From Lachnoclostridium sp. (GTDB taxonomy: Bacteria; Bacillota_A; Clostridia; Lachnospirales; Lachnospiraceae), in the NCBI GenBank assembly GCA_015057755.1, contig SVDR01000008.1:1-52411 (forward strand): a stretch of 52,411 nt of DNA, in the 5' to 3' direction. The notes beneath the pieces were generated by a model, which made no database searches, had not been told where the DNA came from, and saw nothing but the letters and a program-made list of their open reading frames with translations. The position numbers were made by a program, and so were the translations under genes. Every line of letters starts with the position of its first letter. Position 1 is the stretch's first letter. Below are positions 25,387 to 34,322 of this stretch, piece by piece.

Positions 25387-27039
25387 ATGAGAAAAGGCTT
25401 TCCGAAAATTATCAGCGTTGTCCTATCAATTGCAATGGCTCTGAGTTTAACTGCTTGCGGCGGCGGTCAGACAGCAACTGAAACAACAGCAGCACAGAGT
25501 GCACAGACACAGGCACAGGTACAGACCGCGACTGAGAAAATTGTAAATGTTGGTGTAACAAATACCTTGGAATCTCTGAACCCGTTATTATTAAACGGCG
25601 GTGAAATCAACAAATATGCGACAGGACTGATGTTCCTGCCACTGATGGAATTGGACAAGGATCTGAACTTCCAGCCGATGCTGGCAGATTCCATCACAAC
25701 AGAAGACAATCGTAACTTTATCGTTCATATTGATGAGAAAGCAACTTGGTCCGACGGAACTCCGGTTACCGCAGCGGACGTTGAATATACAGTACTTCGC
25801 CTGGCCAGCCCGGTCATTGCAAACTATGCGATGATGTACTATGTATTTGAAGGTGTAGGCGATGACGGTTTTGTAGAAGAAGGCGCAACAAGTATTGACG
25901 GTGTAAAGGTGATCGATGAAAAGACGATCCAGTTTACAACAAAGGATACTATGTCTTTGAATACATTCCAGAACTCCTATGCACGTTACCTTTTAACACT
26001 TCCGAAGCATAAGATCGAGCAGTACAGCGAGGCAGAACTTTCCACAGCAGAATGGTTCACAAAACCGGATGTTGTCAGCGGTCCGTACATTGTGACAGAT
26101 TATGATGTGGATCACTACATTTCCTATACTGCAAACACAGAGTACTGGAAGGGTGTTCCGAAAGTAGAGAAGTTAAATATCCGTATCGTAGACGGCAGCC
26201 AGATTTACGCAGGTCTGCAGTCCGGCGAGATCGATATCACACAGCATACGATGACAGATATTCCGATGCAGGATTATGAGAGCATTGAGGCTCTTGAAAA
26301 TGTAGATATCGTTTACGGTTCTCCGGTTACAAATCAGTCTATGTTTATCCAGACTGCCAATATTCCGGATGCGAGAGTGCGTCAGGCGATGCTTTATGCG
26401 ATCGACCGTGAGAAGATCTTAAATGAGCTGATGAAAGGTCACGGTGAGGTCATTGATGGTTTCTTATCCAGTGCAAGCCCGTACTTTGATGAGACGATCA
26501 CACCGGTAAAATACGATCCGGAAAAAGCAAAAGCTCTCCTTGCAGAAGCTGGCTGGGACGGAAGCAAAGTGCTTCAGTTCTATGTAAACTCCGGTGATTC
26601 TACATTTGTAAATGCGGCAACGATCATGGTAGCACAGTGGCAGGCAGTCGGCATCAAAGCGGAAGTGAAGACCGTTGACTTTGCAACTCTGATGTCCGTA
26701 TCCGGTTCCAGAGATTATGATATTTTAGCTGTGCAGTACACTTATGCACCGGTTGATCCGTATGCGGATATGAACTGGCTGCTGAGCGGCGAAGGAAGCT
26801 GGACCGGTTACAGCCATGAAAGCGTAAGTGAGGCACTGGCTGCAACACAGACAACGATGGACACAGAAGAACTTACAAAGCTCTATTCTATAGTTAATAG
26901 AAAGACCCAGGAAGATGTTCCGATGATCTCCGCTTATGTGATCAGTGCACTTGGCGCGAAGAATAAGCGTCTCACAGGAGCAGAGCCGAGCGTATATGGT
27001 TTCTTCAATGAAGTTCACAATTGGGATGTGACTCAGTAA
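25387..27039 (+). CDS. Peptide/oligopeptide ABC transporter substrate-binding lipoprotein
   Basis: A 550-aa family 5 solute-binding protein that captures peptides outside the membrane. The lipoprotein signal ends LSLTAC with lipidated Cys24, followed by a Gly/Thr/Gln/Ala linker. Family marks include VTNTLESLNPLL, ATWSDGTPVTAADVEYTV (SBP5 signature) and DARVRQAMLYAIDREKIL. A strong AGGAGG site precedes the ATG. It heads a five-gene operon with two ATPases and two permeases and a perfect promoter, so high expression is expected. Peptides are the most likely cargo; nickel or other SBP5 cargos are possible. Confidence 0.93.
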   Translation: MRKGFPKIISVVLSIAMALSLTACGGGQTATETTAAQSAQTQAQVQTATEKIVNVGVTNTLESLNPLLLNGGEINKYATGLMFLPLMELDKDLNFQPMLADSITTEDNRNFIVHIDEKATWSDGTPVTAADVEYTVLRLASPVIANYAMMYYVFEGVGDDGFVEEGATSIDGVKVIDEKTIQFTTKDTMSLNTFQNSYARYLLTLPKHKIEQYSEAELSTAEWFTKPDVVSGPYIVTDYDVDHYISYTANTEYWKGVPKVEKLNIRIVDGSQIYAGLQSGEIDITQHTMTDIPMQDYESIEALENVDIVYGSPVTNQSMFIQTANIPDARVRQAMLYAIDREKILNELMKGHGEVIDGFLSSASPYFDETITPVKYDPEKAKALLAEAGWDGSKVLQFYVNSGDSTFVNAATIMVAQWQAVGIKAEVKTVDFATLMSVSGSRDYDILAVQYTYAPVDPYADMNWLLSGEGSWTGYSHESVSEALAATQTTMDTEELTKLYSIVNRKTQEDVPMISAYVISALGAKNKRLTGAEPSVYGFFNEVHNWDVTQ

Positions 27040-27065
27040 TATCCGTAAATAAGTGAGGAAATGCA

Positions 27066-28040
27066 ATGTCGCATTTGTTAGAAGTTAAAGACCTGACTAC
27101 CGCTTTCTCCGCGGACTACGGAGAAACAGTCAGTGTTGATCATATTAGTTTTCATGTGGATGAGGGCGAGACAGTCTGCATCGTAGGTGAGTCTGGATGC
27201 GGAAAAAGTGTAACGTCCCTGTCTATCATGGGATTATTGGGAAGAGGCGGAGCTGTCAAAGACGGCTCTGCTCTCTTTGATGGTAGGAACCTTTTAGAAT
27301 TAAATGAAAAAGAGCTGGATGAACTGCGCGGAAACAGGATTTCCATGATCTTCCAGGATCCTCTGACTTCCCTGAATCCGGTTTTCACCGTTGGAAATCA
27401 GATTACCGAGAGTATTCGCACCCATATGAAGCTTTCGAAAGAGGAGGCAAGGGAGCGTGCGATCCAGGTACTTGTAAAAGTCGGAATGCCTGATCCGGCA
27501 GGAACGATGAAAAAGTACCCGCATACGTTGTCCGGAGGTATGCGTCAGAGAGTCATGATCGCCATGGCGTTAAGCTGTGAGCCGGCATTGCTGATCGCAG
27601 ATGAGCCAACAACCGCGCTGGACGTAACCATTCAGGCGCAGATCATGGCACTTCTCAAGGAGCTTCGTGAAGACAGTAAGATGTCGATGATCCTGATCAC
27701 CCACGATATTGGTCTGGTTGCAAGAATGGCAGACCGTGTGATCGTAATGTATGCGGGACAGCTGATCGAGGAAGCTCCGGTGAAGGAATTGTTTGCCGAG
27801 CCGCGTCATCCGTATACAAAGGCGCTTTTAGCGACGGTTCCCAGTATTTATGATGACAAGGACAGAGTTTTAGAGTCGATTCCGGGCATTGTACCTGAAA
27901 ACTATGACAAGATCAAAGGCTGTCGTTTTGCAGACCGTTGTCCGTATCGGAGACCGGAGTGTGACAATCCGCAGAAAGATATCGTCATCAATGACCATCA
28001 CAAAGTAAAGTGTTGGAGAGCGGAGAGTATTAGAGCATGA
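27066..28040 (+). CDS. Peptide ABC transporter ATP-binding protein (OppD/DppD type)
   Basis: A 324-aa ATPase, one of two for the importer. Walker [10 protein letters not shown], signature LSGGMRQRVMIAMAL, Walker B LLIADEPTTALDV. The C-terminal oligopeptide-transporter domain has the cysteine set CRFADRCPYRRPEC plus a later Cys, which in this family binds an iron-sulfur cluster. It lies 26 bases after the binding-protein gene; its stop overlaps the next start (ATGA). Confidence 0.94.
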   Translation: MSHLLEVKDLTTAFSADYGETVSVDHISFHVDEGETVCIVGESGCGKSVTSLSIMGLLGRGGAVKDGSALFDGRNLLELNEKELDELRGNRISMIFQDPLTSLNPVFTVGNQITESIRTHMKLSKEEARERAIQVLVKVGMPDPAGTMKKYPHTLSGGMRQRVMIAMALSCEPALLIADEPTTALDVTIQAQIMALLKELREDSKMSMILITHDIGLVARMADRVIVMYAGQLIEEAPVKELFAEPRHPYTKALLATVPSIYDDKDRVLESIPGIVPENYDKIKGCRFADRCPYRRPECDNPQKDIVINDHHKVKCWRAESIRA

Positions 28041-29077
28041 CAATGGAGAAAGAACATGGCCCTCTTTTGAAAGTGGAGGACATGAAGAAATATTATCCCA
28101 TTAAGGGAGGCATTCTGAATCGTACAATCAGTCAGGTCAAAGCTGTAGACGGAGTCAGTTTTGAGATCCGCGAAGGAGAAACTCTTGGTCTGGTTGGAGA
28201 ATCCGGATGCGGAAAATCTACGATCGGCCGTCAGATCGTCGGTCTGGAAAAACCGACAGAGGGAAAGATTTATTATGACGGTATGGATCTGACTGCCATG
28301 GGAGCAGAGGCGATGAAAAAGATCCGTACGGATATTCAGATTGTGTTTCAGGATCCGTATTCTTCCCTAAATCCCAGAAAACATATTTATGAGATTTTGG
28401 CCCAGCCGATGCTGTACCATGGAAAGTCTGATAAGGCATCATTAGATAAGGATCTGGAAAAACTACTGGATATGGTGGGACTTTCCAGAAATGTACTCGG
28501 GCGTTATCCACATGAATTTTCAGGCGGTCAAAGACAGAGAATTGTAATTGCAAAGGCTTTGTCTTTAAATCCGAAGTTTTTAGTGTGTGATGAGCCGGTC
28601 AGTGCTCTGGATGTTTCCATTCAGGCGCAGATTCTGAATCTTTTGAAATCGCTTCAAAAGGAACTGAACCTGACCTGCCTGTTTGTGGGACACGGTTTAG
28701 GTGCAGTAAATTATGTCAGTGACCGGATTGCTGTGATGTATCTTGGAAAGATTGTCGAGCTGGGAGAAGCGAAGGATGTATTGCTGAGACCGGTACATCC
28801 GTATTCCAATGCCCTGATTCAGGCAGCACCGGTTCCGAACCCGGAGATGGAAGAGAAAGAGCATCAGATCCTTCAGGGTGAGATCGGTTCCAGTGTGAAC
28901 CCGCCGTCAGGCTGCAGGTTCCATCCGAGATGCCCGTATGCAACGGAAAAATGCCGTACAGAAGAACCATTGCTGAAGGTTTGTGCAGGTGCGGAACAGG
29001 CAGGGATGAAAGGACATCAGGTGGCCTGTCACTATGCAGATAAGATGATTGCGAACGGAAAGGCGGGGAGCGTATGA
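28037..29077 (+). CDS. Peptide ABC transporter ATP-binding protein (OppF/DppF type)
   Basis: A 346-aa ATPase pairing with the OppD-type subunit. Walker [10 protein letters not shown], signature [15 protein letters not shown], Walker [15 protein letters not shown]. The C-terminal cysteines ([14 protein letters not shown] and a late Cys in VACHYADK) again match the iron-sulfur-binding tail of the family. Both ends overlap neighbours through ATGA junctions, so translation of D, F and B is coupled. Confidence 0.94.
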   Translation: MTMEKEHGPLLKVEDMKKYYPIKGGILNRTISQVKAVDGVSFEIREGETLGLVGESGCGKSTIGRQIVGLEKPTEGKIYYDGMDLTAMGAEAMKKIRTDIQIVFQDPYSSLNPRKHIYEILAQPMLYHGKSDKASLDKDLEKLLDMVGLSRNVLGRYPHEFSGGQRQRIVIAKALSLNPKFLVCDEPVSALDVSIQAQILNLLKSLQKELNLTCLFVGHGLGAVNYVSDRIAVMYLGKIVELGEAKDVLLRPVHPYSNALIQAAPVPNPEMEEKEHQILQGEIGSSVNPPSGCRFHPRCPYATEKCRTEEPLLKVCAGAEQAGMKGHQVACHYADKMIANGKAGSV

Positions 29078-30021
29078 GTAAATATATTATCAAACGAATC
29101 TTGATCGCCATTCCGGTTCTGATCGGTATTACGATCATTGACTACGCGATCATGTGCCTGGCAGGAAGCCCGCTGGAAATGCTGCAGGGACCACGTATCT
29201 CTGAAGCCGCAGTTGAAGCGAAGAAGATTGCGCTGGGACTGGATCAGCCGATCTATATTCAGTATTTTGTCTGGCTGGAACAGCTCTTGCAAGGAAATAT
29301 GGGTTTTTCCATGAAGTCTTATCAGCCGGTAAGTCAGATGATCACAGAGCACCTCTGGCCGACCCTGCTGCTCATGGGAGCATCTATGATCACAGGACTT
29401 TTGATCGCGGTTCCGGCAGGAATTTACAGTGCGGTAAAGCAGTATTCAAAAGGTGATTATGCAGTTGTAACTGCGTCCTTTCTTGGAAGCAGTGTACCGG
29501 GCTTTTTCCTTTCCATGATCCTGGTTTATATTTTTACTGTAAAATTAGGCTTACTCCCGTCCAGCGGTATGATCACTCTGGGAACGGACGGAGGAGCGGC
29601 AGATATTGCGAAACATATGGTGATGCCTGTATTAGTTTTGGCGTTTTCTATTGCAGGAACCAATATTCGTTACATTCGAAGCGCGGTTCTTGAAATCTTA
29701 CAGCAGGATTACCTGCGTACGGCGAGAGCAAAGGGTATCGGTCATTTCCTGGTGATCAATAAACATGCGCTCAGAAATGCGCTGATCCCGATCGTAACGG
29801 TGATCGGTATGCAGATTCCGATGCTGTTCGGCGGTCAGGTGATCATTGAGCAGATCTTCTCATGGCCGGGACTTGGACTCATGACCATGAGTGCGATCAA
29901 CAGCCGTGATTATCCGGTTATTATGGGTGTCTGCCTCCTTTCTGCGATCGTAGTTTTGGTGGCGAATCTGGTTACAGATATTTTATACGCCCTTGTCGAT
30001 CCGACAATCCAGTTAAAATAA
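29074..30021 (+). CDS. Peptide ABC transporter permease (OppB/DppB type)
   Basis: A 315-aa inner-membrane permease with about six helices. The first is at the N-terminus (IKRILIAIPVLIGITIIDYA). The EAA loop that contacts the ATPases is DYLRTARAKGIGHFLVINKHALRNALIP, typical of OppB/DppB. The following segment FGGQVIIEQIFSWPGLGL is also family-specific. It overlaps the OppF-type gene by four bases and precedes the second permease by 13 bases. Confidence 0.95.
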   Translation: MSKYIIKRILIAIPVLIGITIIDYAIMCLAGSPLEMLQGPRISEAAVEAKKIALGLDQPIYIQYFVWLEQLLQGNMGFSMKSYQPVSQMITEHLWPTLLLMGASMITGLLIAVPAGIYSAVKQYSKGDYAVVTASFLGSSVPGFFLSMILVYIFTVKLGLLPSSGMITLGTDGGAADIAKHMVMPVLVLAFSIAGTNIRYIRSAVLEILQQDYLRTARAKGIGHFLVINKHALRNALIPIVTVIGMQIPMLFGGQVIIEQIFSWPGLGLMTMSAINSRDYPVIMGVCLLSAIVVLVANLVTDILYALVDPTIQLK

Positions 30022-30034
30022 TGGAACGGAGATA

Positions 30035-30922
30035 ATGATGAATTCGACGAAGAAGAACATAGATATTTCAAATGAAAGCTATTGGCAGACCGTATTTCGC
30101 AGATTCCGTAAACATCGTCTGGCAATGGTCAGTATGGTGCTGCTGCTGGTTCTTGGCGGTGCGGCACTTTTGGCGCCGGTCATTGCACCATATGATCCGG
30201 CAGAGCTGGCAGGTCCGTTTGCGGCACCGCCGAGTGCGGAATTTCTACTTGGCACAGACCAGATCGGTCGAGATGTGCTGAGCAGACTGCTGTACGGAAT
30301 GCGGATCTCTCTGCTGGTAGGTATTATGGCGACGCTGATCTCAACAGCGATCGGTGTGGTCCTGGGCCTGGTTTCCGGCTATTTTGGAGGAATTCTGGAT
30401 ATGATCATCATGCGTTTTACGGATATGGTCATGTCATTCCCGTATATTTTGCTGGTGCTCGTTGCCGCGACGATCTTCGAACCGGGACTTTGGAGCATTA
30501 TCCTGATCCTTGGATTTGTAGACTGGCCGGGTGTTGCGAGACTGGTGCGAGGCAATGTGCTGGCGCTCAGAGAGACAAACTTTGTGAAAGGAAATCTTGT
30601 GGCAGGAATGCCTCTTGGACATATTTTATTTTCGGAGATCCTTCCGAATACGATGGCTCCGATCCTGGTGCATGCCACATCGGTCCTTGCACTTTCCATG
30701 CTGGATGAAGCAGCGCTCAGTTTCCTGGGTCTCGGTATTCAGCCTCCGGATGCAAGCCTTGGCAATATGTTAAACGGAGCGCAGTCTCTGACTGTGCTGA
30801 CAAAACAGCCGTGGCTCTGGCTTCCGCCTGGAGTCATGATCGTGGTACTGGTTATGGCGATCAACTTTGTAGGTGATGCGTTAAGAGATGCACTGGATCC
30901 GAACAGCGGACACCGGAGATAA
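30035..30922 (+). CDS. Peptide ABC transporter permease (OppC/DppC type)
   Basis: A 295-aa permease forming the channel with the OppB-type protein. The N-terminal part has the family pattern FRRFRKHRLAMVSMVLLLVL and the LGTDQIGRDVLSRLLYG block. The EAA region is ALRETNFVKGNLVAGMPLGH. A second in-frame ATG follows directly (30038), so the exact start is uncertain by one codon. It is the last gene of the importer operon. Confidence 0.95.
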   Translation: MMNSTKKNIDISNESYWQTVFRRFRKHRLAMVSMVLLLVLGGAALLAPVIAPYDPAELAGPFAAPPSAEFLLGTDQIGRDVLSRLLYGMRISLLVGIMATLISTAIGVVLGLVSGYFGGILDMIIMRFTDMVMSFPYILLVLVAATIFEPGLWSIILILGFVDWPGVARLVRGNVLALRETNFVKGNLVAGMPLGHILFSEILPNTMAPILVHATSVLALSMLDEAALSFLGLGIQPPDASLGNMLNGAQSLTVLTKQPWLWLPPGVMIVVLVMAINFVGDALRDALDPNSGHRR

Positions 30923-30938
30923 AACAAAATAAGTTGTG

Positions 30939-30979
30939 AAAGAAAAATCAATCCTGCCTCAAAGGATTGATTTTTCTTT
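30939..30979 (+). terminator. Terminator of the peptide-importer operon
   Basis: A 17-bp perfect stem (30939-30955 with 30963-30979) with a T-rich 3' arm. The right arm overlaps the -35 box of the next promoter. Confidence 0.85.
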
Positions 30980-30994
30980 GTACAGTGTTATAAT
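30967..30994 (+). promoter_or_regulatory. Promoter of the MATE transporter gene
   Basis: TTGATT, 16 bases, perfect TATAAT. The -35 lies within the right arm of the preceding terminator. Confidence 0.6.
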
Positions 30995-31048
30995 AAAAGA
31001 ACGCCTGAAGGACGTGAGAGTTTATTGAATGTGCGAGAGGTGAACAAG

Positions 31049-32401
31049 ATGAAAAAATCATATGAAATGGACATGTGTAATGGACCGATTTTAAGTAAGG
31101 TATTGGTCTATGCATTCCCGTTGATGCTTTCCGGTATTCTGCAGCTGTTGTTTAATGCTGCGGACGTGATCGTGGTGGGTCGTTTTGCGGGCAGTCAGTC
31201 GCTGGCGGCGGTGGGTTCCACATCGGCGCTTATTAATTTGCTTATCAATGTCTTTATTGGCCTTTCTGTCGGTGTCAATGTTCTTGTGGCACAGTACTAC
31301 GGAGCCAAGAAGGATGAGGATGTAAATGAAACGATCCATACGGCAGTGACGATCAGCCTGGTTTCCGGTGTATTTCTGGTGTTTGTCGGATTCTTTCTTT
31401 CCAGACCGCTTTTGGAAATGATGGGAACACCGGCGGACGTAATTGACAAGTCTACCATGTATATGAAGTTTTATTTTGCCGGTATGCCTGTCATTATGCT
31501 GTATAACTTTGGTTCAGCTGTTTTGCGTGCGATTGGTGATACGAGACGACCGCTGTATTATCTGACGATCGCAGGCGTGGTAAACGTGCTTCTCAATATA
31601 TTCTTCGTAACACAGCTTCACATGGATGTGGCGGGTGTTGCACTTGCAACGGTTCTTGCACAGGTAATTTCTGCAGGTCTGGTGGTAAGAGCACTGATGC
31701 AGAGTGAAGGCTGCCTGAAACTGGAGCTCAAAAAGCTTCGCATTGACAAGTCGAAGTTAAAGAGAATCGTGCGCGTCGGACTTCCGGCTGGTATGCAGGG
31801 CGCGATCTTCTCAATTTCTAATGTTTTGATCCAGTCCTCGGTTAATTCCTTTGGTTCCATTGCGATGGCAGGAAATACAACGGCACAGAACATCGAAGGA
31901 TTCATTTATACAGCTATGAATGCGGTTTACCAGACCAATCTGAGCTTCACAAGCCAGAACTACGGAGGCAGGAAGTTCAGCCGTCTGAATCGTATTACTC
32001 TGACTTGTGTAGGAGTCGTAACGGTTGTCGGACTGGTTCTTGGTCTGTCATGCTATGGCGCTGGTGAATTTCTGGTGGGAATTTACTCTTCCGATCCGGA
32101 AGTTATACAGTATGGTCTGACCAGATTGTCTGTCTTTGGTTTTACATATTTTATCTGTGGTATCATGGATACGATGGTAGGTGCGATTCGAGGTCTCGGA
32201 TATTCCATCCTTCCGATGTGTGTATCCCTGACGGGTGCCTGTGCATTCCGAATTATCTGGATCTACACGGTGTTCCAGTGGAATCGTACTTTGATGACAT
32301 TGTACCTGTCGTATCCGGCTTCCTGGATTGTGACGACTATTGCTCATGTGATCTGTTTCATCGTGATCCGGAAGAAGCTTCCTAAGGAAGATCGGATTTA
32401 A
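31049..32401 (+). CDS. MATE-family multidrug/Na+ efflux transporter
   Basis: A 450-aa membrane protein with about twelve helices arranged as two repeated halves. It opens with GPILSKVLVYAFPLMLSGIL, followed by the NAADVIVVGRFAG motif of MATE exporters, and the second half begins VRVGLPAGMQGAIFSISN. It should exchange cations for drugs or metabolites. The ATG at 31049 has AGAGGTG upstream; the longer in-frame start (31025) lacks a site. It is followed by an ABC exporter pair in the same direction, but a hairpin lies between them. Confidence 0.92.
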   Translation: MKKSYEMDMCNGPILSKVLVYAFPLMLSGILQLLFNAADVIVVGRFAGSQSLAAVGSTSALINLLINVFIGLSVGVNVLVAQYYGAKKDEDVNETIHTAVTISLVSGVFLVFVGFFLSRPLLEMMGTPADVIDKSTMYMKFYFAGMPVIMLYNFGSAVLRAIGDTRRPLYYLTIAGVVNVLLNIFFVTQLHMDVAGVALATVLAQVISAGLVVRALMQSEGCLKLELKKLRIDKSKLKRIVRVGLPAGMQGAIFSISNVLIQSSVNSFGSIAMAGNTTAQNIEGFIYTAMNAVYQTNLSFTSQNYGGRKFSRLNRITLTCVGVVTVVGLVLGLSCYGAGEFLVGIYSSDPEVIQYGLTRLSVFGFTYFICGIMDTMVGAIRGLGYSILPMCVSLTGACAFRIIWIYTVFQWNRTLMTLYLSYPASWIVTTIAHVICFIVIRKKLPKEDRI

Positions 32402-32422
32402 AAAATCATAGAAAATTCACAC

Positions 32423-32456
32423 AAATCCCTCTTGCCCGATAGGGTGAGAGGGATTT
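32423..32456 (+). promoter_or_regulatory. 15-bp hairpin before the ABC exporter pair
   Basis: Arms 32423-32437 and 32442-32456 pair over 15 positions (two G-T pairs) around a GATA tetraloop. No T run follows, so it is either a weak terminator for the MATE gene or a leader structure of the exporter mRNA. Confidence 0.55.
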
Positions 32457-32486
32457 ACAATAGATACCAGAAAGAGAGGGGAACAT

Positions 32487-34322
32487 ATGAAACGTTATAA
32501 GAAGTATATTATGCCGTATCTTGGCGCGTTCATTTTGGGACCGCTGATGATGATCACGGAGGTTGTCGGAGAGGTTATGCTTCCGAAACTGATGTCTCTG
32601 ATCATCAATAACGGCGTAGCAAACCATGATGTGGGTTATATCGGAAAAATGGGTCTATTGATGCTTGCTACGGTAGCCATGATGATGTTTGGCGGAATCA
32701 TGGGTGCATATTTTGGCTCGAAAGCCTCTATTTCATTTGCGGCAGACCTGCGTACAGATGTATTTAAGAAGATTCAGAGATTTTCCTTTGAAAATATTGA
32801 TGATTTCAGCACGGGTTCTCTGGTAACGAGATTAACAAACGACATCACACAGATTCAGGGTGTGGTAATGATGTGTCTTCGCATGGCGCTGCGTGCTCCG
32901 GGTATGTTTGTCGGCGCATTGATCATGGCATTCAGCATTAACAGCAAGCTGGCTTTGATCATTCTGGTTGTGATTCCGATACTTGCATTTGCGATCATGA
33001 CCATCATGCGAAAAGCGTTCCCTAAGTTTGAGATGATGCAGAAAAAACTGGACGCTCTGAACTCCGGAATTCAGGAATCTCTGACCAACGTGCGTGTTGT
33101 GAAATCATTTGTCCGTGAAGATTTCGAGATTAAGAAATTTTCGAAAGTTAACACAGATTTAAAAGAGACCAGCCTTAGTGCATTCCGGATCGTAATCTTC
33201 AATATGCCGGTTATGACACTGGCGATGAACATTACGACGATCGCAGTTGTATGGTACGGCGGCAATCTGATCATCGGCGGAACGATGGAAGTTGGAGATC
33301 TGACTGCATTTATCACTTACATCACTCAGATTTTATCTTCCTTAATGATGCTGTCCATGATCTTCCTGAACGCATCCAGAGCAGGCGTATCATTAAAGCG
33401 AATCAATGAAGTATTAGATACAGATATTGATCTGAATGATGATCTTGCATCTCAGAAGGATAAGATCGTCACAGAAGGACGCGTGGAGTTCAAAGATGTC
33501 AGCTTTGCATATAAAGGTGAAGACGACAGGACAGAGACTGTGCTGGAACATGTGACATTTACGGCGGAACCGGGTCAGACCATCGGTATCATCGGTTCTA
33601 CCGGAAGCGGTAAGACTTCCCTTGTACAGCTGATCCCGAGACTTTATGATGTGTCTGAGGGTCAGGTTCTTGTGGACGGTGTGGATGTTCGTGAGTATTC
33701 TCTCAAGAATCTGCGAAACGGTGTCGGTATGGTACTGCAGAAAAATGTCTTGTTCTCCGGTTCGGTAGAAGAGAACTTAAAATGGGGCGACGAAGATGCG
33801 ACTATGGAGGAAATCCGTGCGGCAGCCGAAAGTGCGCAGGCAGACGGTTTTGTTTCCGCGTTTAATCTTGGATACGGTACGATGTTAGACCAGGGCGGTA
33901 CAAACGTATCCGGCGGTCAGAAACAGAGACTTTGTATTGCGAGAGCATTGCTGAAAAAACCGAAGATTTTGATCCTCGATGATTCCACCAGCGCGGTAGA
34001 TACTGCGACGGAGGCAAAGATCAGGGATTGTTTTGCCAACGAGCTGAAAGATACAACGAAGCTGATCATTGCACAGCGAATTTCTTCCATTCAGGATGCG
34101 GATATGATCCTGGTTCTGGATGATGGAAAGGTAATCGGTATGGGCACTCATGATGAGCTTGTAAAGACTTGTGAGGCTTACGAGGAAATTTATACAACCC
34201 AGGCCGGTTCTTCTATGGGAAGTGCGGCAGCGATCGAAGAAGCGGAAGCGGAGCTTCTTGAGGCTGAGCAGGAGAGATTGGAAGCAGAACAGATGATGAA
34301 CGGACAGGAGGTGATGGCGTAA
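32487..34322 (+). CDS. ABC exporter half-transporter, subunit with degenerate catalytic site
   Basis: A 611-aa half-transporter: six membrane helices (about 1-310), then an ATPase domain. Walker A GSTGSGKTS, signature NVSGGQKQR. Walker B is LILDDS, with Asp499 where the catalytic glutamate normally stands. The last ~40 residues are a Glu/Ala-rich helix (EEAEAELLEAEQERLEAEQ). Its stop and the next start share one base (TAATG), so it is made with its partner and should form a heterodimer like BmrCD or TM287/288. Drug or lipid export is likely. Confidence 0.93.
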   Translation: MKRYKKYIMPYLGAFILGPLMMITEVVGEVMLPKLMSLIINNGVANHDVGYIGKMGLLMLATVAMMMFGGIMGAYFGSKASISFAADLRTDVFKKIQRFSFENIDDFSTGSLVTRLTNDITQIQGVVMMCLRMALRAPGMFVGALIMAFSINSKLALIILVVIPILAFAIMTIMRKAFPKFEMMQKKLDALNSGIQESLTNVRVVKSFVREDFEIKKFSKVNTDLKETSLSAFRIVIFNMPVMTLAMNITTIAVVWYGGNLIIGGTMEVGDLTAFITYITQILSSLMMLSMIFLNASRAGVSLKRINEVLDTDIDLNDDLASQKDKIVTEGRVEFKDVSFAYKGEDDRTETVLEHVTFTAEPGQTIGIIGSTGSGKTSLVQLIPRLYDVSEGQVLVDGVDVREYSLKNLRNGVGMVLQKNVLFSGSVEENLKWGDEDATMEEIRAAAESAQADGFVSAFNLGYGTMLDQGGTNVSGGQKQRLCIARALLKKPKILILDDSTSAVDTATEAKIRDCFANELKDTTKLIIAQRISSIQDADMILVLDDGKVIGMGTHDELVKTCEAYEEIYTTQAGSSMGSAAAIEEAEAELLEAEQERLEAEQMMNGQEVMA

